Origin: Prinia subflava
Lineage: Eukaryota > Chordata > Aves > Passeriformes > Cisticolidae
Assembly (NCBI RefSeq): GCF_021018805.1
Contig: NC_086250.1
Span: 68,149,322 to 68,213,321, forward strand
Direction of reading: 5' to 3'
Length of the DNA stretch: 64,000 bases
Shown here: positions 1 through 12,403 of the stretch, one piece after another
Layout: each line of letters opens with the position of its first letter
How positions within the stretch are numbered: position 1 is the stretch's first letter
Position numbers and translations under genes: made by a program
The notes under the pieces: model-generated
The model's input: the letters and a program-made list of their open reading frames with translations, nothing else
The model's database searches: none
What the model was told of the DNA's origin: nothing

Positions 1-2239
1 ATTTAGTGACTATAACTTGACAGACTCTTCACTGTTTAGTCCTCTCTTATAATTTCATTTAGCAACTGAATTCCAAGATTGAATGGATATTTTTAGAGTT
101 TACTCACATAACTTTAAAATTGTTTGGACCAGGTAGCACAGACCTTTCCCCTTTCTTCCACAAAGAGCTGTAGGACTTGTAACAATGAAAACATGACTTT
201 GCCCCAAAAGGCTATTTTCTTCATTTTTCCCTTCTCTTTGTTTTGTGTCATCCATAACATTTTGATTGTGCCACAGCTCAGAGGAGAAGTTTTTTGGAGT
301 AGTTTGGAACATCTCGAGCTTTGATTTCTAATCAATTTCTACTAACAGCTATGCAAACCAGTATAACAAGCCAGGCCTTTTCTGTCTCTTTCTCTTTCTT
401 GCATTTGGAAAAATAAATCTGAGCAGCGACGTGAGTCTTGTATAATTACTCTTCCATTTGTATTTCTAGACTTGTCAATCTGGCGAGCGCCACGGAGCGG
501 GATTAAAAGCTTTCTCCTTCTCTCTCAATCAGAGATTCCATTTGCTTCCGTGTTTTACAGTAAATATAATCAGTTCAGCAGGAGATGGTTTTGTTCTCTG
601 CAGTGATGCCTTCCTAGTCGAGGGAGTTCTTATTAGCAGCCCGGATGGGAAGTCAAGTGACAGGAGCCCCCCACACCGAGGGCGCTGCAGCTGCAGCAGA
701 GGGATGGGGGCTGTGGGGCACCTGCAAATGTGTCCCCTCAGCAGGAACCCCAAAGATCTCTGCTGCTCCATTGCTGCTTGGGGTTTAGGGGCTCCAAATG
801 AGGGTTGGAGTGAGACTCAAGCACTTTCCAGGTGGGAGCAGGTGGTGCTGTAAATGAGTTGCCAAAAACAGGCGGTGCAGATTAACCTCAGCTACTTTTT
901 AGTCCCAAACTTGGGGTCTCTGGGAAGCTCCTCCAACCAGACACAAAAGGGAGTTTGGCCTTTTTGCCCTGGAAATGGCCCCAGTTTGGTGGGAAGAGGA
1001 GGTGCTGGATCATGGCAAGGTTTGGCTGTGGGATGGAGGGATGTGTGTTTGGCTGTGGAGGGCCATCAGTGTCGATTGCAAATTATTTAACTTACCGTAG
1101 AGGAGAGAAATAAAGGAATTTTTCAGTAGTGAAGAATTGTGTGGTGGGCATTTAGATATATCTAAATTTAGATAGCAGCAGAGTGGAGAGTTTAAATATT
1201 GCTCTCTGTGCATTTAAGCACCTGAATTCCACTGGCACCTCACTTAATTTGTGTTTGTCCTTTTTTTCACCCTTACTTGCAGGCTCTGTGCCTTGATTTC
1301 CAACACATAAACACAACACAAAATACAATAAAAAGAAATTGGAAACACTTTGGTTAAGCCTTGATGACAGCTGGTATGTAAATGCAAAGGCTTCAGACTG
1401 TCTCTCAGTACTGAGCAACCCTTAGCACTTGGTTGTTTGTAACTTTTGTATGGTCAGACCCACGGATGCCCCAGTGCTTTGGTGTTTTCACTGACTGCTT
1501 CATTTCCCACATCTGAACTTGAGAGCATTGTCTGGTTTCATGCAGTGTAAATCCTTTGCCAATCCTTCATTAGGCAAAAAGCAAACCTACCCCTAAGCCC
1601 CAAGGATTTGTTTTTCCCCCTCTATATCTTTTCCAACAACTTTAATCCCTTTATGGGGACAAAATTGTCTAATTTTTACTTACTGGCTTTGCAAAAGTCA
1701 ACCTAAGAGTTGATATTTCTATTTTTTCCTGTTGTCACCACTAATAAATATTCTGTGGTGGGGCCTGAGCTGACAGCTGATGAAGAGACAGGGTGGCACA
1801 GAAATACTTGATCCTCTGTGGCTGTGCTGACAGCTGGTGTGGACTGGCACAGCTCCAGTGGAGATCTGGCCCCTGGTCCTGGACTCATACAGGGAATCCA
1901 TCTGCAAAGGCAGAAGCCATTTCAGGGACTGCATTTCCCCTTCAGCCTGACAGGTTTTGATAGCTGATATCAGGGTGCTGTTGCACCCTAAAAGGTATTG
2001 TAGAAACTCATAATTAAGAGCAACCTTCCTTCATAAAACTCTTAACTTAAGCAAAGTATAAACAGGCATCAGAGGATGCAAGGGAAAAGCAGTCTGCTTT
2101 TCCAGGCAGGTGAGGTTTTCAACGTTGTGCTGTTGCTATCCAAAGAAGAAGGGTCGAAGCGAGGAGCTCGGGAGTGCTGAGTGTCAGGAGAGGTCCTGAC
2201 AAGCAAGGAGAGGCTGCTGATACAGCTGGGCAGCCATCA
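1..2239. other. Intergenic DNA, no gene seen
   Basis: No exon-like or RNA-like pattern was recognised. The open frames here are short, overlap on both strands and resemble no protein family I know. A slightly CG-containing patch near 480-510 and a GC-richer stretch at 640-760 are the only compositional departures. On the assumption that the minus-strand CELF2 gene ends near 34 kb, this is downstream intergenic sequence. Confidence 0.6.
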
Positions 2240-2680
2240 TCCCACCCTGTGCAGCATCCTGGGCAGCCAGCATCCCCCCTGGGCAGGCAGCATCCCACCC
2301 TGGGCTGACAGGATCCCACCATGGGCACCCAGCATCCCATCCCGGGCACCCAGCATCCCATCCCAGCAGCCAGCATCCCATCCTGGGCAGCCAGCATCCC
2401 ACCCTGGGCTGACAGGATCCCACCATGGGCACCCAGCATCCCATCCCGGGCACCCAGCATCCCATCCCAGCAGCCAGCATCCCATCCCAGCAGCCAGCAT
2501 CCCATCCCATGCAACCAGCATCCCACCCTGGGCAGGCAGCATCCCATCCCGGGCAGCATCCCTGGCAGGCAGCGTCCCATCCCGGGCAGCCAGCATCCCA
2601 TCCCGGGCAGCATCCCTGGCAGGCAGCATCCCATCCCGGGCAGCACCCCGGGCAGGCAGCATCCCATCCCGCCCAGCGAG
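2240..2680. repeat. GC-rich minisatellite, unit about 20 bp
   Basis: The stretch consists of head-to-tail variants of a unit like GGGCAGCCAGCATCCCATCC, with variant forms containing GGGCACC, CAGCAGC or GGGCTGACAGGATCCCACC. Longer blocks are also repeated: the segment from about 2,290 to 2,345 recurs at about 2,400-2,445. Because the repeat lacks stop codons in several frames on both strands, it creates open frames of 200-313 codons that are artefacts. It abuts a CpG island on its right side. Copy number is likely to vary between individuals and may be collapsed in an assembly. Confidence 0.9.
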
Positions 2681-3170
2681 GCCACAAGCTGTTGCACAGC
2701 CCCTCGGCAGCCAAGAGCTGTGCGAGCCAGGCCCTGCGATCCCGGAGCCAGGCACTGCGCTCCAAGCGCTGCTCTCCAAGCCCTGCGCTCCAGGCTCTGC
2801 GCTCCAAGCACCGCGCTCCAGCTGCCGCCGGGAGGGGCCGCGGGCTCGGCCGGGCTTGGCAGCGCAGCCCCGCAGCCCCGGCCAAGCCGTGCCCCCGGAG
2901 AGCGCGGCCGCCGGCAGCGCTGCTGAGGCTCGCAGATAAAGAGGCTGTGCCGGGACCGCTTTCCACACAGCAATTAGCGGGAAGAGACGGCACCGAGCAA
3001 ATATTGCAATTGCGGGTCCAGGAGGTGCCAATATGTTTCGCCGTTCCGCGATTGTGTTCTGGAGGCGGCAGCGGGGCTGCGGCACTGAAGGGTCTGTTCA
3101 GTTGGCATTTCTGCCGTAAACCCAATTTTTGAAAGGGGTTATAACTCGGCCGTTTTTAATTAACGAGGGG
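2681..3170. promoter_or_regulatory. CpG island, possible orphan promoter
   Basis: By hand count there are about 45 CpG dinucleotides in roughly 490 bp, while the surrounding tens of kilobases are strongly CpG-depleted. The left half (about 2,730-2,825) is built from degenerate copies of a short unit related to CTGCGCTCCAAGC. The right half (2,840-3,170) is unique and G+C-rich, grading into AT-rich DNA after 3,140. Unmethylated CpG islands in birds usually mark promoters. No recognisable first exon is visible on either strand, so a non-coding RNA promoter, an enhancer, or simply a GC-rich tandem-repeat edge are all possible. Confidence 0.6.
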
Positions 3171-6100
3171 ATTAAAGTTGGCACACGGGCACTGAAGGGC
3201 TGTTTGTTGCTGGTTTAATTTATTTTTTTAATCCAATCTGTTAGGCCTATCTCAAATAATATTCTTTGTTTCCACTTGCTAGGATTGACTTTAAAGACCT
3301 TTAAAGATCTCTGTGCATATGTGTGTGCTTATATCTCTGTGTGAGAGAAAGGAGTTTTAACAAGGTGAAGAACCACATCAGAGTAGGTGAGCAGGTTGCT
3401 GAAAGATCCCACATTCCCAAAGCTACCATAACTCATAGCAGCTATGGGCTGGAACAGGGAATGCAGAAGCAGTTGCAAATTTTTTGCTGAATTTTGCAGA
3501 ACGTTGTCCACTCGGGACATGCAAAAACTTTTTTCCAAATTTAGGCATCATTTTTATGCTCTACACTTTGATAAATAGATACTAGAATTGCACAGTTTCA
3601 AAAAGAAGCAGGCAGCTGCTGGTAAGTCACTATTAGAATACACAAACCCATGCAAATACAATGATGCTATATGTAATGTAAATAGACTACATTATTATAA
3701 ATCCCAAAAGCCATAGGACCATAAACCTCTCAACATCATAAAAATTTATTCCAGTTCTCTGTCATCCCAGCCACTGGAAAGTTTTCCCCTCACATTTAAA
3801 CTGAATTTCCCTTTTCTTCATCCTATTAATTGTCCTATATGCCCCAGACCTGGAAACCAGACTGTCCCTTGCCTTTTTCAGCACACTTTTCATGTACCAG
3901 AAGGCCATTACCTCTTGGCAGTTCCTGCTTCTTTGAGCATTCCAGCTTTCCCAACACAGCCTCTGAAAATTCTCCCATCCTTTAAAAAACCTGTATCTCA
4001 CCTCTTTCCAGCTGGTCCAGCCTTTCCGGGAGTGATGAAGATTTGGGGTGAAGTTTCAGCAGAGTTCTTGCTGCTGTCCCTTGGAGCTCAGCAATATTGC
4101 ACCTCCCAGGCCCTCTGGTCTTTCAGGGGTGTTTTCTGCAGCATCACCCACAGATGACCACGACACGTGGAGGGTGCAACTGGACTTGTCAGGAGGAGTG
4201 GCAGGATCTCTGTGCTTCACACAAGCACCCAGTGGGAAGGGTCTGCAGCTGGCTGCATTTGGACTCTCGAGCTGGTCACTGATGGCTCCTTTGTTGCTCA
4301 TAAGACCTGTGGTGAGTAGAGAGGTAAGAGTGAAGTGTAAGTCCCTCAGGCTCTACCCTGCTCTAGCCAGAATGCTGCTGGCCGTGTGAAGCACTTGCAC
4401 AGTTGTAGAGCCTGCTCTTCACAGCACAGACACCCTTTGCTCTCACCAAAAGTCACATCCCACATCAGCAAGGCTGCAGGTTTAGCCCAGCTTTGGCCAC
4501 AGCCTCTGGGCAGCCCCAGGAGTCGCTGAGCTGGTTTGGTAATCATCAAGAACTGCTTCCCTCTGTCTGTGGCTCCTGGCAGTTTGTTGGCCAGTGGCCA
4601 TCCCAGCTGATGTCCATCTTCATCCTGGACCTGCTCTCCCACCTCTGTAGATAGGATGGAAATTCCCCATACAAAGCAGATGGGTAACAAAAGATGGGCT
4701 GTCCTCGTTCTAGAACTCAGGGTGGGTTTCAGCCTGAAGTGACAACTACAGTAGGTTTCTCTGTATATCCTGAAGTCTTTTGCTCCCATTATTTTCAGTG
4801 AAGATGAAGCTGATCTAGAGAGCAGCACAGTCAGGGCACAGCAGACACTCAGGGCTTCATTTGTTTGACCCAATGCAGTCAGTCCAGAAAATAAGTCTTG
4901 CTTTGGCCTCATGGCAGGGATAACCTGCCAGCCCCATGACCTAAGCTTAACTTTCAGTGGAGCTGACTTGTCTTGTGGGCTCTGTTTGGAACCCAGACAC
5001 CAAAATCCCACAGTGTTATTTAAATCCAGTGCCTCAGAGCTGAGGTCTGGTATTGACATACCACCTCAACTCTTTCTCAGATAAAACACTCCAAACGGAT
5101 GGGGTTTGGAGGATGCTTTGGTTTAATCTGCAGAGAAAATATTTTAGGTACAACATAGATGCTACATAGATTTCCATTGATTTTTGTAACCCTGCTCTCC
5201 CTCTACCTTGATGTGCAACTATGTGTGTTTCCAGACTCAGTTTTTGGACAGAAGCACAAGTCAAAAGCCACAGAAGTTGTTGAAGAAATCCACGTGCTTT
5301 GCTCAAGTCCTGCACCACCCCTGGCCACACCTGCAGACAGTGCAGAGGGCTCAGTTTAAATTCCCATAGTAGGAAAGGGGCTCTGTGTGAGCAGTGACCT
5401 CACCTCAGTGATCACTTCTGGCAGCACACACTCCCTCTGGGCTGATTTCACTCCATTCAGAGGTGACACAACACCCAGAGGTCCAGAGCACTGTTCAAGA
5501 AATGTTGCTGCCCTCTGCTCTCTGGTGGGAAAGTTCCTTGCAAAGCTTTGGTTCCTCTCTCCTGGTGGCATCTGAGTGGGAGGTGAGTGGCGAGAGCAGG
5601 GTGTTCCTTTCCTGTGAGGGCTGTGTCTGCTTTGGGGGTTTGGGGCTTTGGGGAAGGGTGTTTTTGCAGGAGGTGTGGCAGTCTGCAGGGGCTGGGGTTG
5701 TTTTTCTCCTGTGAATGCTCTGCCCCGAGCAATGAGGCCGAGGTTGGAAGGGGTGCAGCAATCACTGCTCCCCAGGGTGATGGGATTGTCACCCAGGGTG
5801 CTGCTGCTCCTGGGCTGTGTGTGCTTGTCAGCTGGAGTTTTTCTGCAATTTCCTTGATGGGAGCGTTGAGTGACATGCATTCCCTCGGGAGATATTTCCA
5901 TGTTTTTATTCTTCTTCAGGCTTCCGTGACATTTCCCAAGTCTGGTTGCTGGAGCCTCAGGTTTCATCATCTGCTCAGGGTGCCAGCAGGGATAATTTGG
6001 CCCTTCAGCAGTGACTGTGTTTGGTTCTGCAGCTCATGGCATGCACAGTTTGGGAGTGGATTTCTCATGTAAAACCTCAAAACTCACAGTGGAAACCTCT

Positions 6101-6623
6101 GCCACCGGTCACAAGGTCCCACATAATTTTTTGCTCACGTGAAATTCCAATAATGGCTTGAAAATGAAGATTGAAAAGAAAACTAAAACTGCTTTTGCTT
6201 TCTTTTTAGGTAGAAATACATACAGGACTGAAATTTTCAAGCTTTCAATGACACACGAGGTACAAACACAATTCCAGGAATGCTGGCCAGTGGGAAAAGC
6301 ACCACTCACTGTGGTAAAATCATGAGAGTTGACAACACCAGGCAGCAAAAAAAGCTACATAAAAAACTCTGTTATTCTGAGTGTGTTATCACTGCTTGCA
6401 CTTCTCTGTCCTGAATATTGACATTAATTCAATTAATCAATATTGATTTGAAAATAATTTATTGATTTGATTAATTAATTAATATTGATTTAAAAAATTT
6501 GTGGTTGGCTGTGAAAGTTTACTTGTCCCTGGAGTTCAGATGTCTCTGATGACCCTGGTTGAGAGTGAAGGGTTGTTGATGGACAGATCATGGAGTTGTT
6601 CCATCTTTATCTCAGTGAAAGGA
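3171..6623. other. Intergenic DNA, no gene recognised
   Basis: No gene, RNA or known repeat was recognised. Two long minus-strand open frames (4,346-5,059, 237 codons; 5,356-5,970, 204 codons) have no recognisable domain, no codon pattern I can defend and overlapping frames on the other strand, so I do not call them genes. An AT-rich patch at 6,420-6,500 contains a perfect 14-bp palindrome (6,435-6,448, AATCAATATTGATT) and related copies of ATTGATTT. Confidence 0.55.
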
Positions 6624-6628
6624 GAGAA

Positions 6629-7060
6629 TGTCATGGTTTAACCCCAGCTGGCACCTAAGCTCCTCACAGCTGCTCATTCACTCCCACCCCCTGCCCCAAT
6701 GGGGAGGAAAATTGGAAAAAAAGTAAAACTCATGATTGTGATAAGAAGAGTTTAATAATTGAAACAAAGTAAAATGTAATAATAATATTTATGATAACAA
6801 TGATAATAACAGTAACAGAAAGGAGAGGGAGAGAGAGGAATAACACAGTGAAAATGGAAAGTGATGCAAAACACAATTGGTCACCACTTGCTGGCTGATG
6901 TCCAGCCTGTCCCCAAACAGGGATCACCCCTGGCCAGCTCTCCCCCAGTTCATACACTGAAAGGTCAGTGTGTTACCAGCATTGTTCTCATCCTAAATCC
7001 CAAACACAGCACTGTACCAGCTATGAGGAAGAAAATTAACTCTATCCCAGCTGAAAACAG
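6629..7060 (-). mobile_element. Solo LTR of an avian endogenous retrovirus
   Basis: The plus strand begins TGTCATGGTTTAACCCCAGC, which I recognise as the end (read in reverse) of a common bird retroviral LTR. It continues through that family's AATAATAATA-rich segment and finishes with the motif TTAACTCTATCCCAGCTG. Transcriptional sense is minus. The copy is flanked by an identical 5-bp direct repeat, GAGAA, at 6,624-6,628 and 7,061-7,065, as expected for a target-site duplication. At about 430 bp it is shorter than the family members I know, apparently through an internal deletion after about 6,950. No internal retroviral genes adjoin it, so it is a solo LTR. The family assignment is from memory. 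Confidence 0.82.
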
Positions 7061-7065
7061 GAGAA

Positions 7066-10000
7066 GCCACCTTTTCTAAAAAAAATATTTATTTATTTTA
7101 TTTATTTGTTTTTGGGATTTTTTTTCAGTCTGAAAGTGCACCTACTCCAGTGGTTTGATTCTCAGGTTGCCCTGGGCCATCTGTGCTGTGCCCATAGGTG
7201 CAGGTTAATTTGTGCAGGTCAATTCCCCACCTTGTTCCCCCCAAAATGCAGCTCTGAGAGTGGTTTAATCCAAGAACCTCTTCTCACTTCTTCTTTTGAC
7301 TCCACTGACATTGGTCCTCTCTGTCCTTGCATCCCTCTACAATGGACCCTGAGGTAGATTTTGAATATTTTCAGTAAATGGGGGTGGGATTGAATTAATT
7401 TCTTTCATTATTTCTGGCCAGAGGAAGAAAGAGTGATACAGGTACCTGGGATGTGCCACCAACCACTATGGAAAAAGATAAAACCTATCTTATCTATTAT
7501 TGTTGCTTTTGTTATTGATATTATTATTATACTGAGAACCCACTGAGGCCCTTTTATTATGTTGTTAAAGTCAACGTTTTCCCTGTGCACTTCATTCTCC
7601 AACTTGGGAAAAATACAGAATTTTTGATAAAGTTACACTGATAATGCTGCTAATTAGTTTCTCATCTTTAAAAATTATGTCTGCAGGCAATGGGAGAGAT
7701 CTCTTTGTTGCAGGACATTGCAGGCTGAAATGTCTGGATGCTTGATATCCTCTGCAGGGCTCTCACAACATGCTAATTTGTCCTTGCAGAAGAGTTCATT
7801 TTTATAGGTCTTTGCCAATGTATTTTACAAATCCATTATGTCAAAATAGGATCAGTCATGTGTGCACAAGATGCAGGCCTCCACCAACACATGTAGAGAT
7901 GTGTGTGTGCACGTTCACCCATAAATACATTTAAAAAATTTAATCCATAGATATGTGTGTATGCATATATTTATGTACACCCACTGATATATTTATATTA
8001 TTTCATATTATTTAATGAAATAAAATGTTTAATGAAATTAAATGTTAATTTTTAATAATTATCTAGAATATGTGCATACACACGAAATTTGACATCTATT
8101 TAGGAACTCAGCATGTGAATGGCTAATTTAACTCTTAGGGCTCAGCTCTTCTAGGGAACATTTCATTCTCATTTCATTTAAAATATATAGTTTACAGCCT
8201 CTATTCAACCCATACAGATTGCAAGCTGAAGTTGTATGCTTGCCTATGCATTTCCTAACACTTCCATCTGAACACTCATTATCATTTACTTTCAATAACT
8301 ATCATCTGTCATTTTTGAAAGTTGCATAATAATGTGGTTGGTTCATATGAAAAGTGATGTTTGCTCTAAATTTGGCTATGATTTTGACATTGCTGTTAGG
8401 GTTTTTTTTCTAAGCTTGACACCCACAAGCTGAAAAGACAGGTGGTAAGTTTATTTTTTTAAACTTCCCTTTCAACACCTCCCCCCATAATTGAAAAAAA
8501 CAAAAAGGCACATAGAACATTTTCAACATAATTACTGGAATTTCTATATTCCTTTCCAGCAAAATTTCACTGAGAAAAACGAGAAAGAAAAATGAGTTTT
8601 TTACCTCTTTGGATTAAAAAAATGTACTTTCCAGTTGCTGAGGATTTAAATTATTCCTTATCCAATGAAACCCATCAGTTGAAAGACTATTTCTTCCCTG
8701 GTCCTGATGTATGTCCTGGCTCCTCCTTTGTGTTGAGCCTGTGCATGATTATAAAAAATCAGGTTTTTCCCTCTCTCTTTCTCCAGATGCTGGAGCAAAG
8801 TAACAGAAGGGGCTCATGGTGTTACATCTTCACACAGCTGAGAAATGGGAATATCTTGTTCTGAGAAGCACCTTGTGTCTCCCAGAGCTGCCAGGAGCTA
8901 CAAACTAAATGTTCCAAACACAGAGTCTTGTGGCAAATGTCCCAAACATGGAGTTCTGTTCTGCCCCAAAAAAATCCTCTTGAAACGGCTGAACTGGGTG
9001 GTTTTGTTCTCCATCTTTTTGAATTTTGAAAATAGTACATGGAAAATAAGTGGTTTCTAGCAGTTGAAAATCTGGGGTTAGAGAATTTTCAAGAACATTG
9101 GAAAAGGAGCCATGACATCTTTAACTAAGAACAACCCCAACAGGAATTTTTAAATATTTTTTAAAATTCAATTTGTTTCAATTTTTCTTTCTCTGTCCTG
9201 CCTTTGCCTTGGTTATCCTCCTGAAGAGCCAGCTGTGGCAGAAGGAAAAGTTTTGCTTATCTTTTCCTTCTTGTTTTCCAAGAAACTTACAAGCTGGTTG
9301 TGAATCACTCTGAAAACAATTCTGTTTTTATTGATGGGGCCAAAGCAAACAACAATCCTAAATGATGTTCTTTCCAGGACTGTCCTGACCAAGAACAAAC
9401 AAGCTTTCCTAATTAGTTCAGTCCCTGCTCAATGGTAGTGTGAGGCCACATGGGAGCGTTCTGATGGTCTTGCTTCTATCTGGAGTCTTCAAATTTTGTG
9501 TGACAGCTGAAAATTGGTAAATCTCAGAGAAGGAAATATTAAACACTTGTGAGATTTTGGGGAGCTTTTTTTTCTTTCTTTTTTTTTCCAAACTCTTTAC
9601 TGGACTCTACTCAGATCTGGGATTTCTTTGCCCTTTTCAGGGTGCAAACTGTTCCCTTCTCCAATCTCCCTGGTCATCCTGGGAAGGGTGTGAGGATGAG
9701 TGCGCAGGAATTTGGGGCCAGAGTGGGTTAATTTCTGTGGGGCCAGGGTGAGTTCAGCAAAGGTTGGCTGTGACCTGGAGCAGTTGCCAGCTCTTCTGTC
9801 ACAGATGATCAGAGAGCTGCTTGTGACATTTTTCAGCTGTCAGGGAATACGTTATCCCAAATACCACAGGTAATTGCTTTTAGGTTTTGTTGTTTCTTTT
9901 TGCCAGAAGTTTTCTGCTGTAATGGGTGGGGATAAGGAAGTTCTGGTGCTGTACCCACGTTTCCCTGGACTCAAGCATGCCTGTTGCTTTTTCCCAGCTG

Positions 10001-12262
10001 AACTTGTGGGAGCTGCAGGAACATGTGCCTTGTTCAGGGGCACATCTGCACAGCCTGTTGGGGATGTGGTGAGTGGTGTCCCAGCTGCACAGCAGTGAAA
10101 ACACGGGAGCATGTTGAGTTTTAGCAGCACTGGGCTGGCTTGGGGTGAGATGGGGCATGAACATTTGAGTGCAGGGCGAGCTGGAGAGGCTGGGAGTGGG
10201 TAGTGATGGGAAGGATGACTTTAGGGAGGGCTGGGTAGGATAATAAATGGTGAGGCTGCCAGCAGCAGAGACAGAAGGGGTTTTTGGATGAAAAGGCAAT
10301 TATTTAATCAAAGGGGAAGTGGAGGGGAATAAATACCAGGGGAATGACAGGCTAGTGCTTTGGAGTTGCCTCCCTCTGACCAGTTGGACCCTGCCTGCCT
10401 GCCCTACCTGTCAGCTGCTGTCTCACACTGCCTGCCCTGCTGCCTCCACTGCTCCATTGCTCCTGCCTCTATTTCACCCAGTGGATTCTTGACTTTAGAT
10501 TGACTGTTTGGCTGCCTGCTCTTCAGATCACCTTCTCCATCAGTTCCACCCTCCAGCTTATATATTGAATATATAATAAATGAAAATAACATTTGTTATT
10601 CTCACCCCCCCACTGCCCCTGCTGCTTTTCTCCTGAGATGTTTCACTGGCCCTGGTTAGTCCTGGACAGCCAAATCCTGACTCAGTTTTCACCAGACAGC
10701 CACATTTTATGTCTTTGTGGGCTAATCATGTCCCATCCCTGCACCCACTATGGCTGAGGATGGGTGGGCAGGCACTGAAGGTCACCCTGGTTCCTGACAG
10801 GGGTGGGAGGTTTGTTTGTGCTGGAACCCCTCCCAGCTGTCCATCTTTCATTTTTAATCTGATTCATTTTCAAGGACAAACCAGCCTGTCCTGGCCTCCA
10901 TCAGTTGGGATGGCCTCTCCTCTGAGATCCTTAAGAGCCAGTCTTTGTACCTCAAGGCCAACTTGATAGAAAAGCCTTAGACAACTAAATCCATAATTAG
11001 ACTTTAACTTAGCTCCACTCTTCCCTACTCTCCCAGTCTTGCTGACCTGAGGGCTGAGCCCACCTCTCTTCCAGCACAAAGGAAATGTTACAATGAGAGG
11101 AACTCTACTGCAAATAATGAAAACCTCTTCTAACAATGATCTGATTTTTTTCCAGGTATGAACTCCCCACCTTGAGCTCACAGGGAGCCCTGTACCCTGT
11201 GCCTTCTGTCTTGCTCATGGCCCTTGCACCACCGTGGGGCTGATTCCTGTGTGCCCCAGTGTGCCCGCACAACTTCTTGGGCTCAGCTGGAGAGGGAGAT
11301 AGGAATGTTATTTTTGCCTTCTGTTGAGGAGTCTCTTCCACCTCTGGCTAGATCCCTTTTGCAGGAGTTTTTGTACTTGAGGCTTCACCAGAGGATAAAA
11401 CCTGACTCCTCCCAGCGTGTCTCCCACCCCTGTACTCTACAGCTGAGAGCTTCATGTCTGGGTGATGTGGCAGAGAGCCTGGAAAGGGCAGAGCATCCCT
11501 TCCCAGTGGTGGGGCCACCCTGGGCAGCCCACAGCCACCACCAGCAGCTCAAGGGCTTGTGTTCACAGAGGAGGACGTGTCCTCCAAACAACTGCTGCTT
11601 GTTGGTTATGCAGAGCAGGTAATTTTTGTGTATCTATTAACAGCTAGAGGAAGGGCAGGGGATGTTTTTATCACTGAAGTGCTGTTTCTCCAGAGGGTTC
11701 CCTTGTGCAGCACACAGAGGCTCAGGGTTGTCTCACCTCCCTGTGAGCCCAGAGCAGGATGTGCAAAGATCCAGGAAATCCTGGCCAAAGGGCTCAAGCT
11801 GTGATGTTTGGTTGTGTTCAGAGGGAACTTAACATATTTAAACTGATCCTGCCATGCATTTTTTCACAGATAAGAGGTCTCCTCCCTGGGCAATGAGTGC
11901 ATGGGGTGGTTGGGTATTGCCTGGGTCACTGAGGGTGTTTTTGCCCAGCTGCTTTCAGGCAGCAGGAGCTCTGCCTAGCAAAGGATGTCTTTAATCTGTG
12001 CCAGATTAACCACGGCCATGGGGCTTTGCTTTGTCAGGGCATGAATGGGATGGGATTTCAGGGCAGCCCACAGAGCCATGCACTCAGTGGAGCTGGCTCT
12101 ATCTGCAAGGCTGAGGGAGAAACAAATCCTCTGGCTCCCAGATTTGCATAAGAGCTTTTGCTTCTCTAAAGAAAATTGGCTGTATTGGCCAGGACACTCA
12201 CCTGAGCTCCCTTTTAGGTGAAAGAATGAATGCCAAACACATTAAATACTAATCATTTTCTC
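7066..12262. other. Intergenic DNA, no gene seen
   Basis: The sequence is unique, with AT-rich blocks (for example 7,920-8,060, with TATATTTATGTA-like runs) and moderately GC-rich blocks near 10,350-10,500 and 11,200-11,560. All open frames are short and unrecognised. No RNA gene or transposon consensus could be identified by eye. Confidence 0.55.
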
Positions 12263-12403
12263 ATCCCTGGAAGTGTTCAAAGCTAGGTTGGATGAGGCTT
12301 TGAGCAACTTGTTCTAGTGGAAGGTGTCTCTGCCCACAGCAGGGGGGTTGGAACTGGATGATCTTTAAGGTCCCTTCCAACCCAAACCATTCTGGGATTC
12401 TAT
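12263..12403 (+). mobile_element. CR1 LINE, 3'-terminal fragment
   Basis: This is a 5'-truncated chicken-repeat-1 copy. It shows the characteristic 3' end: GTTGGATGAGGCTTTGAGCAAC, then GGTTGGAACTGGATGATC, then CCTTCCAACCCAAACCATTC, ending in an ATTCTGGGATTCTAT octamer-like tail. It carries no coding capacity. CR1 elements insert by target-primed reverse transcription, and short 3' fragments like this are the commonest bird repeat. Confidence 0.95.

Noticed and set aside
2119..3132. Overlapping open frames of 201-313 codons on both strands
   Set aside because: They are produced by the stop-free minisatellite and the CpG-rich DNA. All frames show the same low-complexity repeats (for example ASHPG or GWDAGC), and none resembles a known protein.
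4346..5970. Long minus-strand open frames (237 and 204 codons)
   Set aside because: Composition is mixed, no motif was recognised, and competing frames occur on the plus strand. Chance open frames in moderately GC-rich intergenic DNA are the simpler explanation.
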